Assembly: GCF_009363855.1 (NCBI RefSeq)
Contig: NZ_CP045423.1
Coordinates: forward strand, 2,138,001 to 2,202,000
Direction: 5' to 3'
Source: Microvirga thermotolerans
GTDB taxonomy: Bacteria > Pseudomonadota > Alphaproteobacteria > Rhizobiales > Beijerinckiaceae
Length of the DNA stretch: 64,000 nt
Shown here: positions 1 through 8,451 of the stretch, one piece after another
Layout: each line of letters begins with the position of its first letter
Numbering within the stretch: the stretch's first letter is position 1
Program-made: the position numbers and the translations under genes
The notes under the pieces: model-generated
What the model saw: only the letters and a program-made list of their open reading frames with translations
Database searches by the model: none
What the model was told of the DNA's origin: nothing

Positions 1-207
1 CTCGCCCCCTCCGGCGCGCTGTTCAGGCGCGGGGACGGATGGGCGGTCTTCGTCCTCATCGACGGCACGGCTCATGAAAGGCCGGTCACGGTCCAGCGCC
101 GCTCGGGGCGGATCGCTGCCATAGCGGCCGGCCTCCAGCCCGGAGACGTCGTCATTCCGTATCCCCCGGGTGCCCTGCACGACGGAGCACGAGTGCGCAT
201 TCGGTGA
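1..207 (+). CDS. Efflux RND periplasmic adaptor (HlyD family), C-terminal end only
   Basis: Only the last 68 codons are in the window; the frame is open from base 1 to a TGA at 205-207. The translation has the membrane-proximal beta pattern of HlyD/AcrA-type adaptors: a glycine/arginine turn followed by 'AVFVLIDGTAHERPV', then 'IAAGLQPGDVVI' and a terminal 'GARVRIR'. Adaptors of this kind bridge an inner-membrane pump to an outer-membrane channel. The pump gene would be outside the window, so the substrate cannot be told. Family assignment is fairly safe; specificity is unknown. Confidence 0.75.
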   Translation, partial: LAPSGALFRRGDGWAVFVLIDGTAHERPVTVQRRSGRIAAIAAGLQPGDVVIPYPPGALHDGARVRIR

Positions 208-479
208 GACGGAGCGAAAGGACGACCAAGCTGACGTTGCTGAAACTCCGGATCCGATTGCGCGCGACTGTAATGTACCGAACACAAGGAAAGGAAAATG
301 TGAATACCGCGAGGCATCGGAAATAAAGAGTCGAAAAATCACAACATGTTTACTAGGATAATTTCATCTCTGGATTCTTATCCCATCAAGGTGTAGCTTT
401 CTTTCACGAGCCTGGCCTTTCGGCACCAGGGATTCGACATAATAAGAGCGGATAGGCACCGCTGATCATTCCTGGGGGC

Positions 480-2042
480 TTGGCGTTGCCGATCGACCAT
501 TCACAGGAGGCTGGGCCGGCACGGCGATTCCGCCCTTCCCAACTGCCGCGCCCCGCCTCGATCCGCCTTCTGCAGACGTTCATCATCCTCGTATGCGCCG
601 CCATTCTCGGCCTCGAAGGATGGCGGGACCTGACCGAGCACGAGAAGGCCCTGGAGGACGCGGAGGTTCAGATGGCGAACCTCGCCCGCTCTCTGCGGCA
701 GCACGCCGAAGACACGTTCGAGATGACCGATTACGCGCTCGCGGCCGTGATCGACCTGCTCCAGGCCAACGGAACGTCTCGCGAGGCGATGGAGAACCTC
801 CACTCCGTTCTGGTCAATCGCGTGTCGCTGCTGCCGCGCATAAGGGAGATCGCCGTCTACGGCCCGGACGGGAGCTGGCTCGCAAGCTCGTCCCAGGAGA
901 TCCTCCCGGACAAGTCCAACCAAGGCGACAAGGGCTTCTTCGTCCATCACAGAAACAGCCTGAGCCGGCGTCCCTATTTCGCGCCCCCCGACCGCAGCCG
1001 GCCGCTCGGCGAGCGGATCACCACCATCTCCCGCCGTTTCAGCAAACCGGACGGCTCGTTCGGGGGCGTGGTCGTCGCGGTGCTGGATCCCAGCTATTTC
1101 GTCCGCTTCTATTCGCAGTTCGACATTGGCAAGCACGGTTCGATCACGCTGCTCTCCAAGGACGGAACGCTTCTGGCCCGCGTTCCCTATCTGGAGACCT
1201 ACCCGGGCGTCGAGCCGTCGAGGGCATCGCCTATCGTGGAGCGTCTGTCGCGCTCCCCTTCGGGCTCGTTCCGCCTCCACTCTCCCATCGATGGGGTAAG
1301 CCGCGTCCTCGGCTACGACAGCGGCAGCTATTTCCCGTTCTTCGTCGTGGCCGGGGTGAGCCGTTCCGAGGCGCTCGCGGACTGGCGGCGCGAGATCCTG
1401 GTTCGCGGCACGGGCATCGGGATTCTTGTCGGGGCCATCGGGATCCTCGGCTGGCGGCTCGTCGTTCAGTCGAGGCGGCGCGAGAGGGCCGAGGCCAAGC
1501 TCGCCATTCTCGCCAGGACGGACGGGCTGACGGGCCTCGCCAACCGGCGCAGCTTCGACGAGCAGCTGGCCAAGGAATGGTACCGCTCCGTCCGAGACCG
1601 GGCACCCTTGTCCCTGGTTCTGGTGGATATCGATCGCTTCAAGCAGTTCAACGACACCTACGGTCACCAGGCGGGCGACGATTGCCTGCGCGCCGTCGCC
1701 CGGGCGGTCCGGCAGGTGGCCAGAAGGCCGGCCGACCTCCCAGCCCGGTACGGTGGAGAGGAGATCGTGCTGCTGCTTCCCGCTACGGGACCGGAAGGCG
1801 CCGCCAAGATCGCCGAGCGGCTTCGCTCGTCGGTCGAGGCCATGGCCATTCCCCATGCGGGGAACCAGCCGAAGGGGGTCGTGACGGTCAGCGTCGGGAC
1901 GGCGACGCTCCACCTGAAGCCCGAAACCGCAGGCGAGCGGTGCGATACGCTCATATCCCTGGCGGACAGCGCCCTCTACGACGCCAAGCGGCAAGGCCGG
2001 AACAGGGTGGTAATGGCGGCCCCCGGCGCAATCCCCGCCTGA
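480..2042 (+). CDS. Membrane diguanylate cyclase with periplasmic sensor domain
   Basis: The protein makes the second messenger cyclic di-GMP from two GTP. A first membrane segment lies at about residues 28-48, then a long periplasmic sensor region of the Cache/PDC kind, a second membrane segment near 305-327, and a GGDEF domain from about 345 to 510. The active-site motif is GGEEI at 425-429. An RPAD product-inhibition site at 416-419 has the usual spacing, so the enzyme is probably active and feedback-inhibited. The chosen start is TTG; a second TTG two codons later has slightly better spacing from GGGGG, so the start is uncertain. It stands alone, with no phosphodiesterase partner nearby. 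The signal sensed is unknown. Confidence 0.88.
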   Translation: MALPIDHSQEAGPARRFRPSQLPRPASIRLLQTFIILVCAAILGLEGWRDLTEHEKALEDAEVQMANLARSLRQHAEDTFEMTDYALAAVIDLLQANGTSREAMENLHSVLVNRVSLLPRIREIAVYGPDGSWLASSSQEILPDKSNQGDKGFFVHHRNSLSRRPYFAPPDRSRPLGERITTISRRFSKPDGSFGGVVVAVLDPSYFVRFYSQFDIGKHGSITLLSKDGTLLARVPYLETYPGVEPSRASPIVERLSRSPSGSFRLHSPIDGVSRVLGYDSGSYFPFFVVAGVSRSEALADWRREILVRGTGIGILVGAIGILGWRLVVQSRRRERAEAKLAILARTDGLTGLANRRSFDEQLAKEWYRSVRDRAPLSLVLVDIDRFKQFNDTYGHQAGDDCLRAVARAVRQVARRPADLPARYGGEEIVLLLPATGPEGAAKIAERLRSSVEAMAIPHAGNQPKGVVTVSVGTATLHLKPETAGERCDTLISLADSALYDAKRQGRNRVVMAAPGAIPA

Positions 2043-2191
2043 TAGGACCCTGGAGGGCGTATTCGAACCTCGGCCGGGAGGCCCTTGAAGGGCACAGCTT
2101 GAGGCGGTGCTGCCATACGCCAGCCACCGGATGCGCCGCAGACCGGCCTCTGCTGCGGGCTTGCCAGAAGCAACCGCTTCCTCGGGAAACA

Positions 2192-2268
2192 TGGCGACCC
2201 CGGCAGGGCTCGAACCTGCGACCTGCCGCTTAGAAGGCGGCTGCTCTATCCAGCTGAGCTACGGGGCC
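2192..2268 (-). tRNA. tRNA-Arg (anticodon TCT)
   Basis: The reverse strand folds as a 77-base tRNA with a 7-bp acceptor stem (one G-T pair), a T-loop with TTCGAGC and an encoded CCA. The anticodon loop is CTTCTAA, giving TCT, which reads AGA codons. Confidence 0.95.
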
Positions 2269-2287
2269 CCATCGTCGGCCGCTTCCC

Positions 2288-2593
2288 TCAGTGGGTCCAG
2301 GGGCCGACGCGATTGAACTTGAAGTTGTCCGAATAGGCCATGGTGCGTCGCTTCACCTCGTGGGGTTCCTCGACGCGGTACTCGATCCCCTCGCGTTCGG
2401 CGTAGGCGACCGCCTCTTCCTTCGTATCGAACCACAGGCGGAGCTGCTGGCGCGTATCCCCGGAGCTGGTCCAGCCCATCAGGGGCTCGATCTCGCGCGG
2501 CTTGTCCTGCTCGAAAACGAGAAGCCATTGCTTGGTGCGGGCGAGGCCGGACTGCGTGGCGGCTTTGGCGGGCTTGTAGATCCGTGCGGGCAT
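2288..2593 (-). CDS. NADH dehydrogenase accessory subunit, NDUFS4-like (ETC complex I subunit)
   Basis: This 101-residue protein matches the ETC_C1_NDUFS4 family: 'ARIYKPAKAATQSGLA' near the start, 'WLLVFE', then 'PLMGWTSSGDTRQQ' and 'FDTKEEAVAYAEREG', and a conserved end 'SDNFKFNRVGPWTH'. In alphaproteobacteria it is an accessory subunit of respiratory complex I on the cytoplasmic side. The ATG at 2593 is chosen because a longer reading would run into the tRNA-Pro gene. It lies between two tRNA genes on the same strand, the usual context in Hyphomicrobiales. No catalytic residues are expected. Confidence 0.9.
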   Translation of the reverse strand: MPARIYKPAKAATQSGLARTKQWLLVFEQDKPREIEPLMGWTSSGDTRQQLRLWFDTKEEAVAYAEREGIEYRVEEPHEVKRRTMAYSDNFKFNRVGPWTH

Positions 2594-2627
2594 CGGGTTC
2601 GACAATCTCTCAAGGTTTCTCGGGGGT

Positions 2628-2704
2628 TGGTCGGGGCGGCAGGATTTGAACCCGCGACCCTCTGCTCCCAAAGCAGATGCGCTACCAGGCTGCGCTACGC
2701 CCCG
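2628..2704 (-). tRNA. tRNA-Pro (anticodon TGG)
   Basis: The reverse strand folds as a complete 77-base tRNA with acceptor CGGGGCG/CGCCCCG, T-loop TTCAAAT and an encoded CCA. The anticodon loop TTTGGGA gives TGG. It is distinct from the truncated tRNA-Pro(GGG) at 52854. Confidence 0.95.
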
Positions 2705-2769
2705 CCCTTCCTTCGCCGAGGAGGCTGTTGGCTATCACGAGGACCGGGGTTCAGCAAGCGCCCTTCGCG

Positions 2770-3228
2770 TCAGCGCCTGAACAGCGGGTGCTCCACCCTG
2801 TCGCCGGCCCTGATCCCCAGCCGGGCCGCCGTTCCCGCATTGAGCTCGAGAACGGCCAGGACCGGCTCGCCGGAGGGAATGGTGCGGGTGGACAAAGGTT
2901 CCGTGTTCGCCGCGATGCGGGCGATGGTCCCGTCGGGCCGGATGAAGAGCATGTCGAGCGGCAGATAGGTGTTCTGCATCCACATGGAGACGGGCTGAAC
3001 GCGACCGAAATCGAACAGCATGCCCTGGTTGGCGGGCATGGACCGGCGGTACATGAGGCCCTGCGCCCGGTCGGCATCGTTGCGCGCCACCTCGACCTGG
3101 AAGGACTGGCGCTGGCCGCCCTGGGTCACGATAGCGAGGCTCTCCAATGCCTGCTGGGCCAGGGCGGGAACGGCGGCCAGGACGGCGAGCGCAAGGCCCA
3201 GGGCAACGCTTCGGGCGCGACCGGTCAT
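2770..3228 (-). CDS. DUF192 family exported protein
   Basis: A 152-residue protein with a signal peptide (residues about 1-24, cleavage after 'PALA') followed by one DUF192 domain. Family hallmarks are visible: 'RAQGLMYRRSMPANQGMLF', 'MWMQNTYLPLDMLFI', and the ending 'LGIRAGDRVEHPLF'. DUF192 proteins are small beta-barrel proteins of unknown role. It starts 13 bases after the stop of the upstream cold-shock gene on the same strand, so the two are probably one transcript, an arrangement common in this group. Confidence 0.88.
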   Translation of the reverse strand: MTGRARSVALGLALAVLAAVPALAQQALESLAIVTQGGQRQSFQVEVARNDADRAQGLMYRRSMPANQGMLFDFGRVQPVSMWMQNTYLPLDMLFIRPDGTIARIAANTEPLSTRTIPSGEPVLAVLELNAGTAARLGIRAGDRVEHPLFRR

Positions 3229-3241
3229 CGGAGTCGGCGCG

Positions 3242-3862
3242 TCAGTGCGAGTGCGGCAGGGCCATGTCGGCGAGGCGCACCTCGGCCGCCATCAGACCCT
3301 TCGAGCCGTCGCCGAACCGGACGAACACCCGGTCGCCCGGCTTCAGTTCGGCGATGCCGTAGCGCCGGAGAGTCTCCATGTGCACGAAGATGTCGGGTCG
3401 CCCCTCACCCTGCGTCAGGAAACCGAAGCCACGAAGGCGGTTGAACCACTTCACCACGGCGGGCTCGAGGCCGCTGGTCGGGACCACTTGGACATGGGTG
3501 CGCGGCAGGGGAAGCTCGGAGGGGTGCAACGCCGTCGAGTCGTCGAGCGAGATGATGCGCAGGGCCTGGAGGCCGCGGGGCCGCTGCACGGCCTCGACGA
3601 CGATGCGCGCTCCTTCGTTCGCGGCCTGATAGCCGTCCCTGCGCAGGCAGGTCACATGCAGGAGAACGTCGGGAAGCCCGTTGTCGGGAACGATGAAGCC
3701 GAAGCCCTTGGCCACGTCGAACCACTTGATCCGCCCGCTGACCTGGATGAGTTCGAGGGATTTCTCCTCCGAGGGATTCTCGGCAACGTCGCGGCGCCCC
3801 TGTTCGACCGAGGATGAAAGTCCCCGCGTTTGAAATGGGTTGGAGCTGTAATCGTTAGTCAT
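3242..3862 (-). CDS. Cold-shock protein with two CSD domains
   Basis: The 206-residue protein carries two cold-shock (OB-fold, nucleic-acid binding) domains, roughly residues 40-105 and 135-200. Each has its RNP1-type motif, 'KGFGFI' in the first and 'RGFGFL' in the second, and each has a 'DVLLHV' or 'DIFVHM' strand. The first 40 residues are low in structure. Double-CSD proteins of this size are typical of Hyphomicrobiales and are thought to act as RNA chaperones. The gene heads an operon with the DUF192 gene. The 117 bases upstream are the likely promoter and leader; I see no clear regulatory structure there. Confidence 0.92.
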   Translation of the reverse strand: MTNDYSSNPFQTRGLSSSVEQGRRDVAENPSEEKSLELIQVSGRIKWFDVAKGFGFIVPDNGLPDVLLHVTCLRRDGYQAANEGARIVVEAVQRPRGLQALRIISLDDSTALHPSELPLPRTHVQVVPTSGLEPAVVKWFNRLRGFGFLTQGEGRPDIFVHMETLRRYGIAELKPGDRVFVRFGDGSKGLMAAEVRLADMALPHSH

Positions 3863-3979
3863 GAAGAAACCCGCACTCGAATCAAAACGCCGACTCTTAA
3901 CGAGAGGATAACATTGTCCTGAATCTGGGGAAGCCGGAAACGGCCGGACGGGGCCGATGTTTTTCTTAGCCGGCGAACG

Positions 3980-4756
3980 TTATGCCTCGCGATCCGGAAT
4001 GAATCCCGAGAGAACGGGACCGATTTCTCCATGGATGACAAGGTCCGCGATGCCGTCGAGCGGTGTCGGGTCCCGGTTCACGATGACGAGGCGGGCGCCG
4101 TTCTCCTTCGCCATGACGGGCAGGGACGCCGCCGGGTGGACCACGAGGGACGAGCCGACGACGAGAAACAGGTCGCAGGTCATGGCGAGGCGGACAGACT
4201 TCCGCAAGGGAAGCTCCGGCATGGACTGACCGAAGGAGATCGTCGCCGACTTGACGATGCCGTCGCAGGCCTCGCACCGGGGCCCGTCTCCCGTCTGCTC
4301 GAAGCGCGCCCGGACCCACGCGAGTTCATGGCGGCGTCCGCACGACAGGCATGCGGCATAGGTGCCGTTCCCGTGAAGCTCGATGACGCGGTCCTCCGCG
4401 ATCCCCGACGCCTGATGCAGGCCGTCGATGTTCTGCGTGATCACCGCCGGCATCCGTCCCGATTCGACGAGGGATGCGATGGCGCGGTGCCCGCGGTTCG
4501 GACGCGCTCCCCGATAGAGATCGTCCATGACGAACTTGCGCCGCCATGCTTCCCGCCGCGCCTCCTCGCTTCGGACGAATGCCTCGAAGGGAATGGGTCT
4601 GTTCTTCAGCCAGGGGCTGTCGGGGGAGCGGAAATCGGGCACGCCGCTCTCCGTCGAGATGCCGGCTCCGGTGAAGCCGGCGATCACGTCGGCTTCCTCC
4701 ACCATCTCTCTGAGCCTCGCCATTGACGTCGCAAGGGGATCGGTCATGAACATCAT
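3980..4756 (-). CDS. cobB: NAD-dependent protein deacylase, sirtuin (CobB type)
   Basis: Sir2-family enzyme that removes acyl groups from protein lysines using NAD. The NAD-binding motif 'GFTGAGISTESGVPDFR', the catalytic 'TQNIDGLHQ' and the histidine in 'ELHGNG' are all present, as are two zinc CxxC pairs ('CLSC' and 'CEAC'). 'VVGSSLVVHPAASLP' and 'IVNRDPTPLD' complete the Rossmann fold. The start is uncertain among three ATGs at 4756, 4753 and 4747; 4756 is chosen for a weak AGG at suitable spacing. The gene is divergent from the acyltransferase-like membrane gene at 4788, leaving only about 30 bases between them. Confidence 0.92.
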   Translation of the reverse strand: MMFMTDPLATSMARLREMVEEADVIAGFTGAGISTESGVPDFRSPDSPWLKNRPIPFEAFVRSEEARREAWRRKFVMDDLYRGARPNRGHRAIASLVESGRMPAVITQNIDGLHQASGIAEDRVIELHGNGTYAACLSCGRRHELAWVRARFEQTGDGPRCEACDGIVKSATISFGQSMPELPLRKSVRLAMTCDLFLVVGSSLVVHPAASLPVMAKENGARLVIVNRDPTPLDGIADLVIHGEIGPVLSGFIPDREA

Positions 4757-4787
4757 ATAGGGCCTGCGCCGTGCATTGCCCCTCCGC

Positions 4788-5777
4788 ATGGATCGTCACG
4801 TGACCGCGATTTCCTCTCCGGCCAAGGCCGTTGCCGCGCAGCGCTGGGACGCCATCGACGTCGCTCGCGGAATCGCGATCGCGGCGATGATCGTCTACCA
4901 TTTCAGCTGGGACCTGAGCTTTCTCAAGCTCGTCGCCACCGACATCGTCGCCGTGCCGGCATGGCGCTGGTTCGCCCGGGCCATTGCGGGCTCCTTCCTG
5001 TTCCTCGCGGGCGCCGGCCTCGTCCTGGCGCACGTTCAGGGCCTGCGGAAAGAGGCGTTCCTGCGCAGGCTCGCCAAGGTCGGAGGCGCGGCGCTTCTCA
5101 TCACGGCCGTCACCTATGTCGCCTTTCCGGAAAGCTACATCTTCTTCGGCATCCTGCACTGCATCGCCCTATCGAGCGTGCTCGCCCTGCCCTTCCTGCG
5201 TCTGCCTGCGCCGGCCGTGCTGGCTTCCGCCGCTCTGTGCCTCACCCTGTCGTGGATCCTGACCGACCCGTCCTTCGATACGCCCTGGCTGGACTGGCTC
5301 GGCCTCGGCGCGTCCGACCCCGTGACGAACGACTACGTGCCGATCTTTCCCTGGTTCGGGCTCGTGCTGGCGGGCGTGGCCTCTGCGAAGGCGATCCTGC
5401 CGCACGCGGAAACCCTGCGCCTTGCGCGCTGGCGGGCAGCGGACCGGGTGTCCCGCCTGCTCGCCTGGGCCGGGCGCAAGAGCCTGCCGATCTACCTCCT
5501 CCACCAGATCGTCCTTTTGGGGGTGCTTTTCGGCGTTCTGCAGCTGACCGGCCCCAGCCCGCTTGCCGAGGCGCGGCCCTTCATCGCCGAATGCGAGGCA
5601 AGCTGCCTGGCCCAGAACGGACAGGCCGGGACCTGCAGGGCCCTCTGCTCTTGCGTCGTCGACGAACTGCGGCGGACCGACATATGGCGGAGGGTGATCG
5701 ACGATCTCGTCGAGCCGGAGGACCGGACCCGGATCTCGCGGATGGCGCAGCAATGCCTCCGCCGGAAGGAGCCGTGA
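4788..5777 (+). CDS. DUF1624 (heparan-alpha-glucosaminide N-acetyltransferase-like) membrane protein with Cys-rich tail
   Basis: A 329-residue multi-pass membrane protein. The N-terminal 'RWDAIDVARGIAIAAMIVYH' is the hallmark of the DUF1624/YeiB-type acyltransferase family, which moves an acetyl group across or at the membrane. About seven or eight hydrophobic segments follow to 'LLHQIVLLGVLFGV'. After the last segment there is an unusual soluble tail of about 70 residues with seven cysteines ('CEASC', 'CRALCSC' and a late 'QQC'), which is not part of the core family. ATG 4788 is preferred over an upstream TTG at 4776, though neither has a good ribosome site. Substrate unknown. Confidence 0.82.
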   Translation: MDRHVTAISSPAKAVAAQRWDAIDVARGIAIAAMIVYHFSWDLSFLKLVATDIVAVPAWRWFARAIAGSFLFLAGAGLVLAHVQGLRKEAFLRRLAKVGGAALLITAVTYVAFPESYIFFGILHCIALSSVLALPFLRLPAPAVLASAALCLTLSWILTDPSFDTPWLDWLGLGASDPVTNDYVPIFPWFGLVLAGVASAKAILPHAETLRLARWRAADRVSRLLAWAGRKSLPIYLLHQIVLLGVLFGVLQLTGPSPLAEARPFIAECEASCLAQNGQAGTCRALCSCVVDELRRTDIWRRVIDDLVEPEDRTRISRMAQQCLRRKEP

Positions 5778-5794
5778 CCCTTTGCCCGGCGGAG

Positions 5795-6310
5795 CTACCG
5801 CGGACTCTCCGGGATCGGATAGCCTTCGAAAGCCTTGAGGGTCTTGAGGACGAAGGTCGTGTGAATCCGGACGATGCCGAGCCCCGGATCCGCGAGCAGT
5901 TCCTCCGTCAGCGCCTCGTAGGCGACGATGGTCGGCGCGACGATGCGGGCGATGTAGTCGTATTCCCCGTTGACCATCTGAAGCTCGACCACGGCGGGAT
6001 GGGCGCAGAGCGCCTGCTCCAGCCGCTGGCGCGCCGCCGGGGCGGGATCGCGGATCCCTATCCCGGTCAGGGCGACGATGTCGTGCCCGAGGGACATGGG
6101 GTCGACGAGGGCGCAATAGCCCCGGATGACCCCTTTCTGCTCGAGGCGCCTCACCCGCTCCAGGCAGGGCCGCGGCGACAGCCCGACGCGCTCGGAAAGC
6201 GCCTGATACGTCACCCGCCCGTTCTCGCTCATCGCCTTCAGGATCGACAGGTCGATCCTGTCGAGAGCGGCCTTGCGTGTCCGGCCGAGCGTCTTGGCGG
6301 GGGTCTTCAT
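5795..6310 (-). CDS. Lrp/AsnC family transcriptional regulator
   Basis: A 171-residue regulator: an N-terminal winged helix ('LDRIDLSILKAMSENGRVTYQALSE' region, written across residues 14-60, with recognition helix 'SPRPCLERVRRLEQKGVI') and a C-terminal RAM/AsnC ligand domain ending with 'HTTFVLKTLKAFEGYPI'. Such proteins sense amino acids and act locally or globally. The start at 6310 follows a purine-rich stretch and gives the usual family length. It converges with the DUF1624 gene. No ligand or target can be told from sequence; the divergent gene at 6538 is a candidate target. Confidence 0.93.
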   Translation of the reverse strand: MKTPAKTLGRTRKAALDRIDLSILKAMSENGRVTYQALSERVGLSPRPCLERVRRLEQKGVIRGYCALVDPMSLGHDIVALTGIGIRDPAPAARQRLEQALCAHPAVVELQMVNGEYDYIARIVAPTIVAYEALTEELLADPGLGIVRIHTTFVLKTLKAFEGYPIPESPR

Positions 6311-6537
6311 GGCTCTGTCTTCATGGCTCTCTCGCCGCGGATGGGCGCTCGCCGGCGACGGCGCGCCCTGGCGAGGTCGGCCTGTCTCTAGCCCAGGAGC
6401 CGCGCGGGGGCAAAGCCCCGCCACGACACGAGGGAGCGGCCCAGGCCGACCGGCAGGCTGGGCGGTTGAAAGGCGGCCCTCTCTCCGCCACCTATGAATC
6501 GGAAAGGGTGCAAGGACCGGCGAGAGGGGGACCGCCC

Positions 6538-7164
6538 ATGTTTCGCGACTACCTGAGCGATCTTCCGCTGATCGCGATCCTGCGCGGCCTGAAGCCCGAA
6601 GACGCCGAGGCCGTCGGCCATGTGCTGGTCGAGGCGGGGTTCCGCATCATCGAAGTCCCCCTGAACTCGCCCGACCCGTTCCGCAGCATTGCGATTCTCG
6701 CGAAGGCGCTGCCGCAGGAGGTGCTGATCGGCGCCGGAACGGTGCTCGACCCCGAGAAGGTGGACGGCGTGCGCGACGTGGGCGGCAGGCTCGTCGTCAT
6801 GCCCCATTCCGATCCGGAGGTGATCCGGCGCGCCAAGGAGCATCGGCTCTACTGCGCACCTGGCGTGGCGACGCCCACGGAAGCCTTCGCGGCCCTGAAG
6901 GCGGGCGCCGACGCCATCAAGATCTTTCCCGCGGAGGCGATCCCCCCGGCGGTCGTGAAGGCCTGGCGGGCCGTGCTGCCGAAGGAGACGGTGGTACTGC
7001 CCGTGGGCGGCATCAGGCCGGACACCATGGAGGGATATGTCGCGGCGGGAGCCGACGGCTTCGGCCTTGGATCCGCCCTCTTCGCACCGGGCATGACCGT
7101 GGAGGAGATCGCCCGGAACGCGCGCGCCTTCGCGGCGGCCTGGCGGGATCTCGCCCGCAGATGA
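6538..7164 (+). CDS. dgoA: 2-dehydro-3-deoxy-6-phosphogalactonate aldolase
   Basis: KDPG/KDPGal aldolase family, 208 residues, cleaving 2-keto-3-deoxy-6-phosphogalactonate to pyruvate and glyceraldehyde 3-phosphate. The Schiff-base lysine lies in 'DAIKIFPAE'; 'LIAILRGL', 'IEVPLNSP', 'IGAGTVLDPE' and 'LPVGGI' are also present. 'EVPLNSP' and the overall pattern resemble E. coli DgoA more than Eda, which is why KDPGal is favoured, but KDPG activity cannot be excluded. ATG 6538 follows GAGAGGGGG. Its TGA overlaps the ATG of the next gene in an ATGA, suggesting translational coupling. Confidence 0.85.
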   Translation: MFRDYLSDLPLIAILRGLKPEDAEAVGHVLVEAGFRIIEVPLNSPDPFRSIAILAKALPQEVLIGAGTVLDPEKVDGVRDVGGRLVVMPHSDPEVIRRAKEHRLYCAPGVATPTEAFAALKAGADAIKIFPAEAIPPAVVKAWRAVLPKETVVLPVGGIRPDTMEGYVAAGADGFGLGSALFAPGMTVEEIARNARAFAAAWRDLARR

Positions 7165-8168
7165 GCTGGCTCATCCAGCCGCGCCTCGTCAACGGCCCCT
7201 TCGACGATCCGGGGCTTTATCTGGATTTCCGCTTCGGCCGCCGGGCGCTCCTGTTCGATCTCGGCGATCTGGGGGCGCTCTCCGCCCGGGAACTCCTGCG
7301 CGTGAGCCATGCCTTCGTCTCGCACGCCCACGTGGATCACTTCATCGGCTTCGACCGGCTGATGCGCTTCTGCCTCCACCGCCCCGGACCGCTCCATCTG
7401 GTCGGGCCGCCGGGCTTCATCGACCATGTGGAGCACAAGCTGCGCGGCTATACCTGGAACCTGATCGACGAAAGCTCGGTGGATTTCCAGCTCCATGTGG
7501 GGGAGTTCAACGGCCTGCGCCTCGACCGCTTCGCCGTCTTTTCCGCGCAGCACGTGTTCGAACGCTGGGAGGGCCGGCCTCCCGAGCTTCCGCCGGGCGT
7601 CGTTTTCGCGGATGGGGATTTCAGGGTCGAGGCCGCCGCCCTCGACCACGGCATCCCCTCCCTCGCCTTCGCGCTGAGGGAAACGCGGCGCGTCAATGTC
7701 AGGCGCGGCGTTCTCGACCGCCTTGGGCTGCCGAAGGGAACCTGGCTCAACGAGACGAAGAGGTTGCTGCGCGCCGGCATCGAGGATGCGGACATCGAGA
7801 TTCCCGGCACCGGGCGGGCTTCGCTGCGAGAACTCAAGGACGAGGTGTTCCTCATCGGCCCGGGGCAATCGCTCGCCTACGTCACCGACACCGCCCCGAC
7901 GCCCGGGAACGCGGAAAGGATCGTGGCTCTCGCGGCCGACGTGGACAGGCTGTTCATCGAAGCCGTTTTCCCCGAGCGGGACAGGGCCCTGGCCGAGGCT
8001 GCGCTGCACCTGACGGCCTGGGAAGCGGGGCGGCTGGCCCGCAAGGCAGGAGCCAAGCGCCTGACGGTCTTCCATCACTCGGCCCGATACATCGGGACGC
8101 CCGATGCGCTCCGCCTGGAGGCCATGCGCGCCTTCGAAGGATGCCCCGAACCCGAAACCGCACCGTGA
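7161..8168 (+). CDS. MBL-fold metallohydrolase, RNase Z-like
   Basis: A 335-residue metallo-beta-lactamase-fold protein with the metal motif 'SHAHVDHF' (HxHxDH), a further 'FSAQH', an aspartate in 'VTDTAP' and a C-terminal histidine in 'VFHHSARY'. The fold and the 'LLFDLGDLG' start resemble tRNase Z, but the N-terminal region 'YLDFRFGRRALLF' and the absence of the usual exosite mean its substrate is open. It overlaps the aldolase by ATGA and is likely co-translated with it, an association without an obvious metabolic reason. Confidence 0.82.
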   Translation: MSWLIQPRLVNGPFDDPGLYLDFRFGRRALLFDLGDLGALSARELLRVSHAFVSHAHVDHFIGFDRLMRFCLHRPGPLHLVGPPGFIDHVEHKLRGYTWNLIDESSVDFQLHVGEFNGLRLDRFAVFSAQHVFERWEGRPPELPPGVVFADGDFRVEAAALDHGIPSLAFALRETRRVNVRRGVLDRLGLPKGTWLNETKRLLRAGIEDADIEIPGTGRASLRELKDEVFLIGPGQSLAYVTDTAPTPGNAERIVALAADVDRLFIEAVFPERDRALAEAALHLTAWEAGRLARKAGAKRLTVFHHSARYIGTPDALRLEAMRAFEGCPEPETAP

Positions 8169-8193
8169 CGCCGGCGCCGGCGCCGGGCCCCGG

Positions 8194-8442
8194 CTAATCC
8201 TTGCGGCGCCCGTCCGCCTTCAGAACGAGAGAGAACGGGAGCGTCACCACGTGCAGGCGGTTCTCGTCCTCGATTTCGAGGGCCCAGGTCGTCCAATTGC
8301 GGAAGCGGCCCTCCTCGGCGATGAGGTCGAGAACGGCGACGACGCCGTATTCGATGGCTTCCCCAAGGCTCGCGCAGCTCTCCCCGTTCCTGTCCAGCAG
8401 TTGGAGGTGGGCGCGTCGGAGATTGAAATAATACCGCGGCAA
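8194..8442 (-). CDS. DUF6894-family small protein
   Basis: An 82-residue protein beginning 'MPRYYFNLRR', the signature of the DUF6894 family common in Methylobacteriaceae and Bradyrhizobiaceae, followed by an acidic residue-rich middle ('LGEAIEYGVVAVLDLIAEEG') and the conserved 'ALEIEDENRLHVVTLPFSLVL'. Function unknown. A second family member is at 9527. It lies 9 bases after the hypothetical gene at 8452 on the same strand and may share its transcript. Confidence 0.7.
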   Translation of the reverse strand: MPRYYFNLRRAHLQLLDRNGESCASLGEAIEYGVVAVLDLIAEEGRFRNWTTWALEIEDENRLHVVTLPFSLVLKADGRRKD

Positions 8443-8451
8443 AGCCAGGCT

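Noticed and set aside
501..2192. 563-codon frame opposite the diguanylate cyclase
   Set aside because: Shadow of a clear GGDEF gene and it enters the tRNA-Arg gene.
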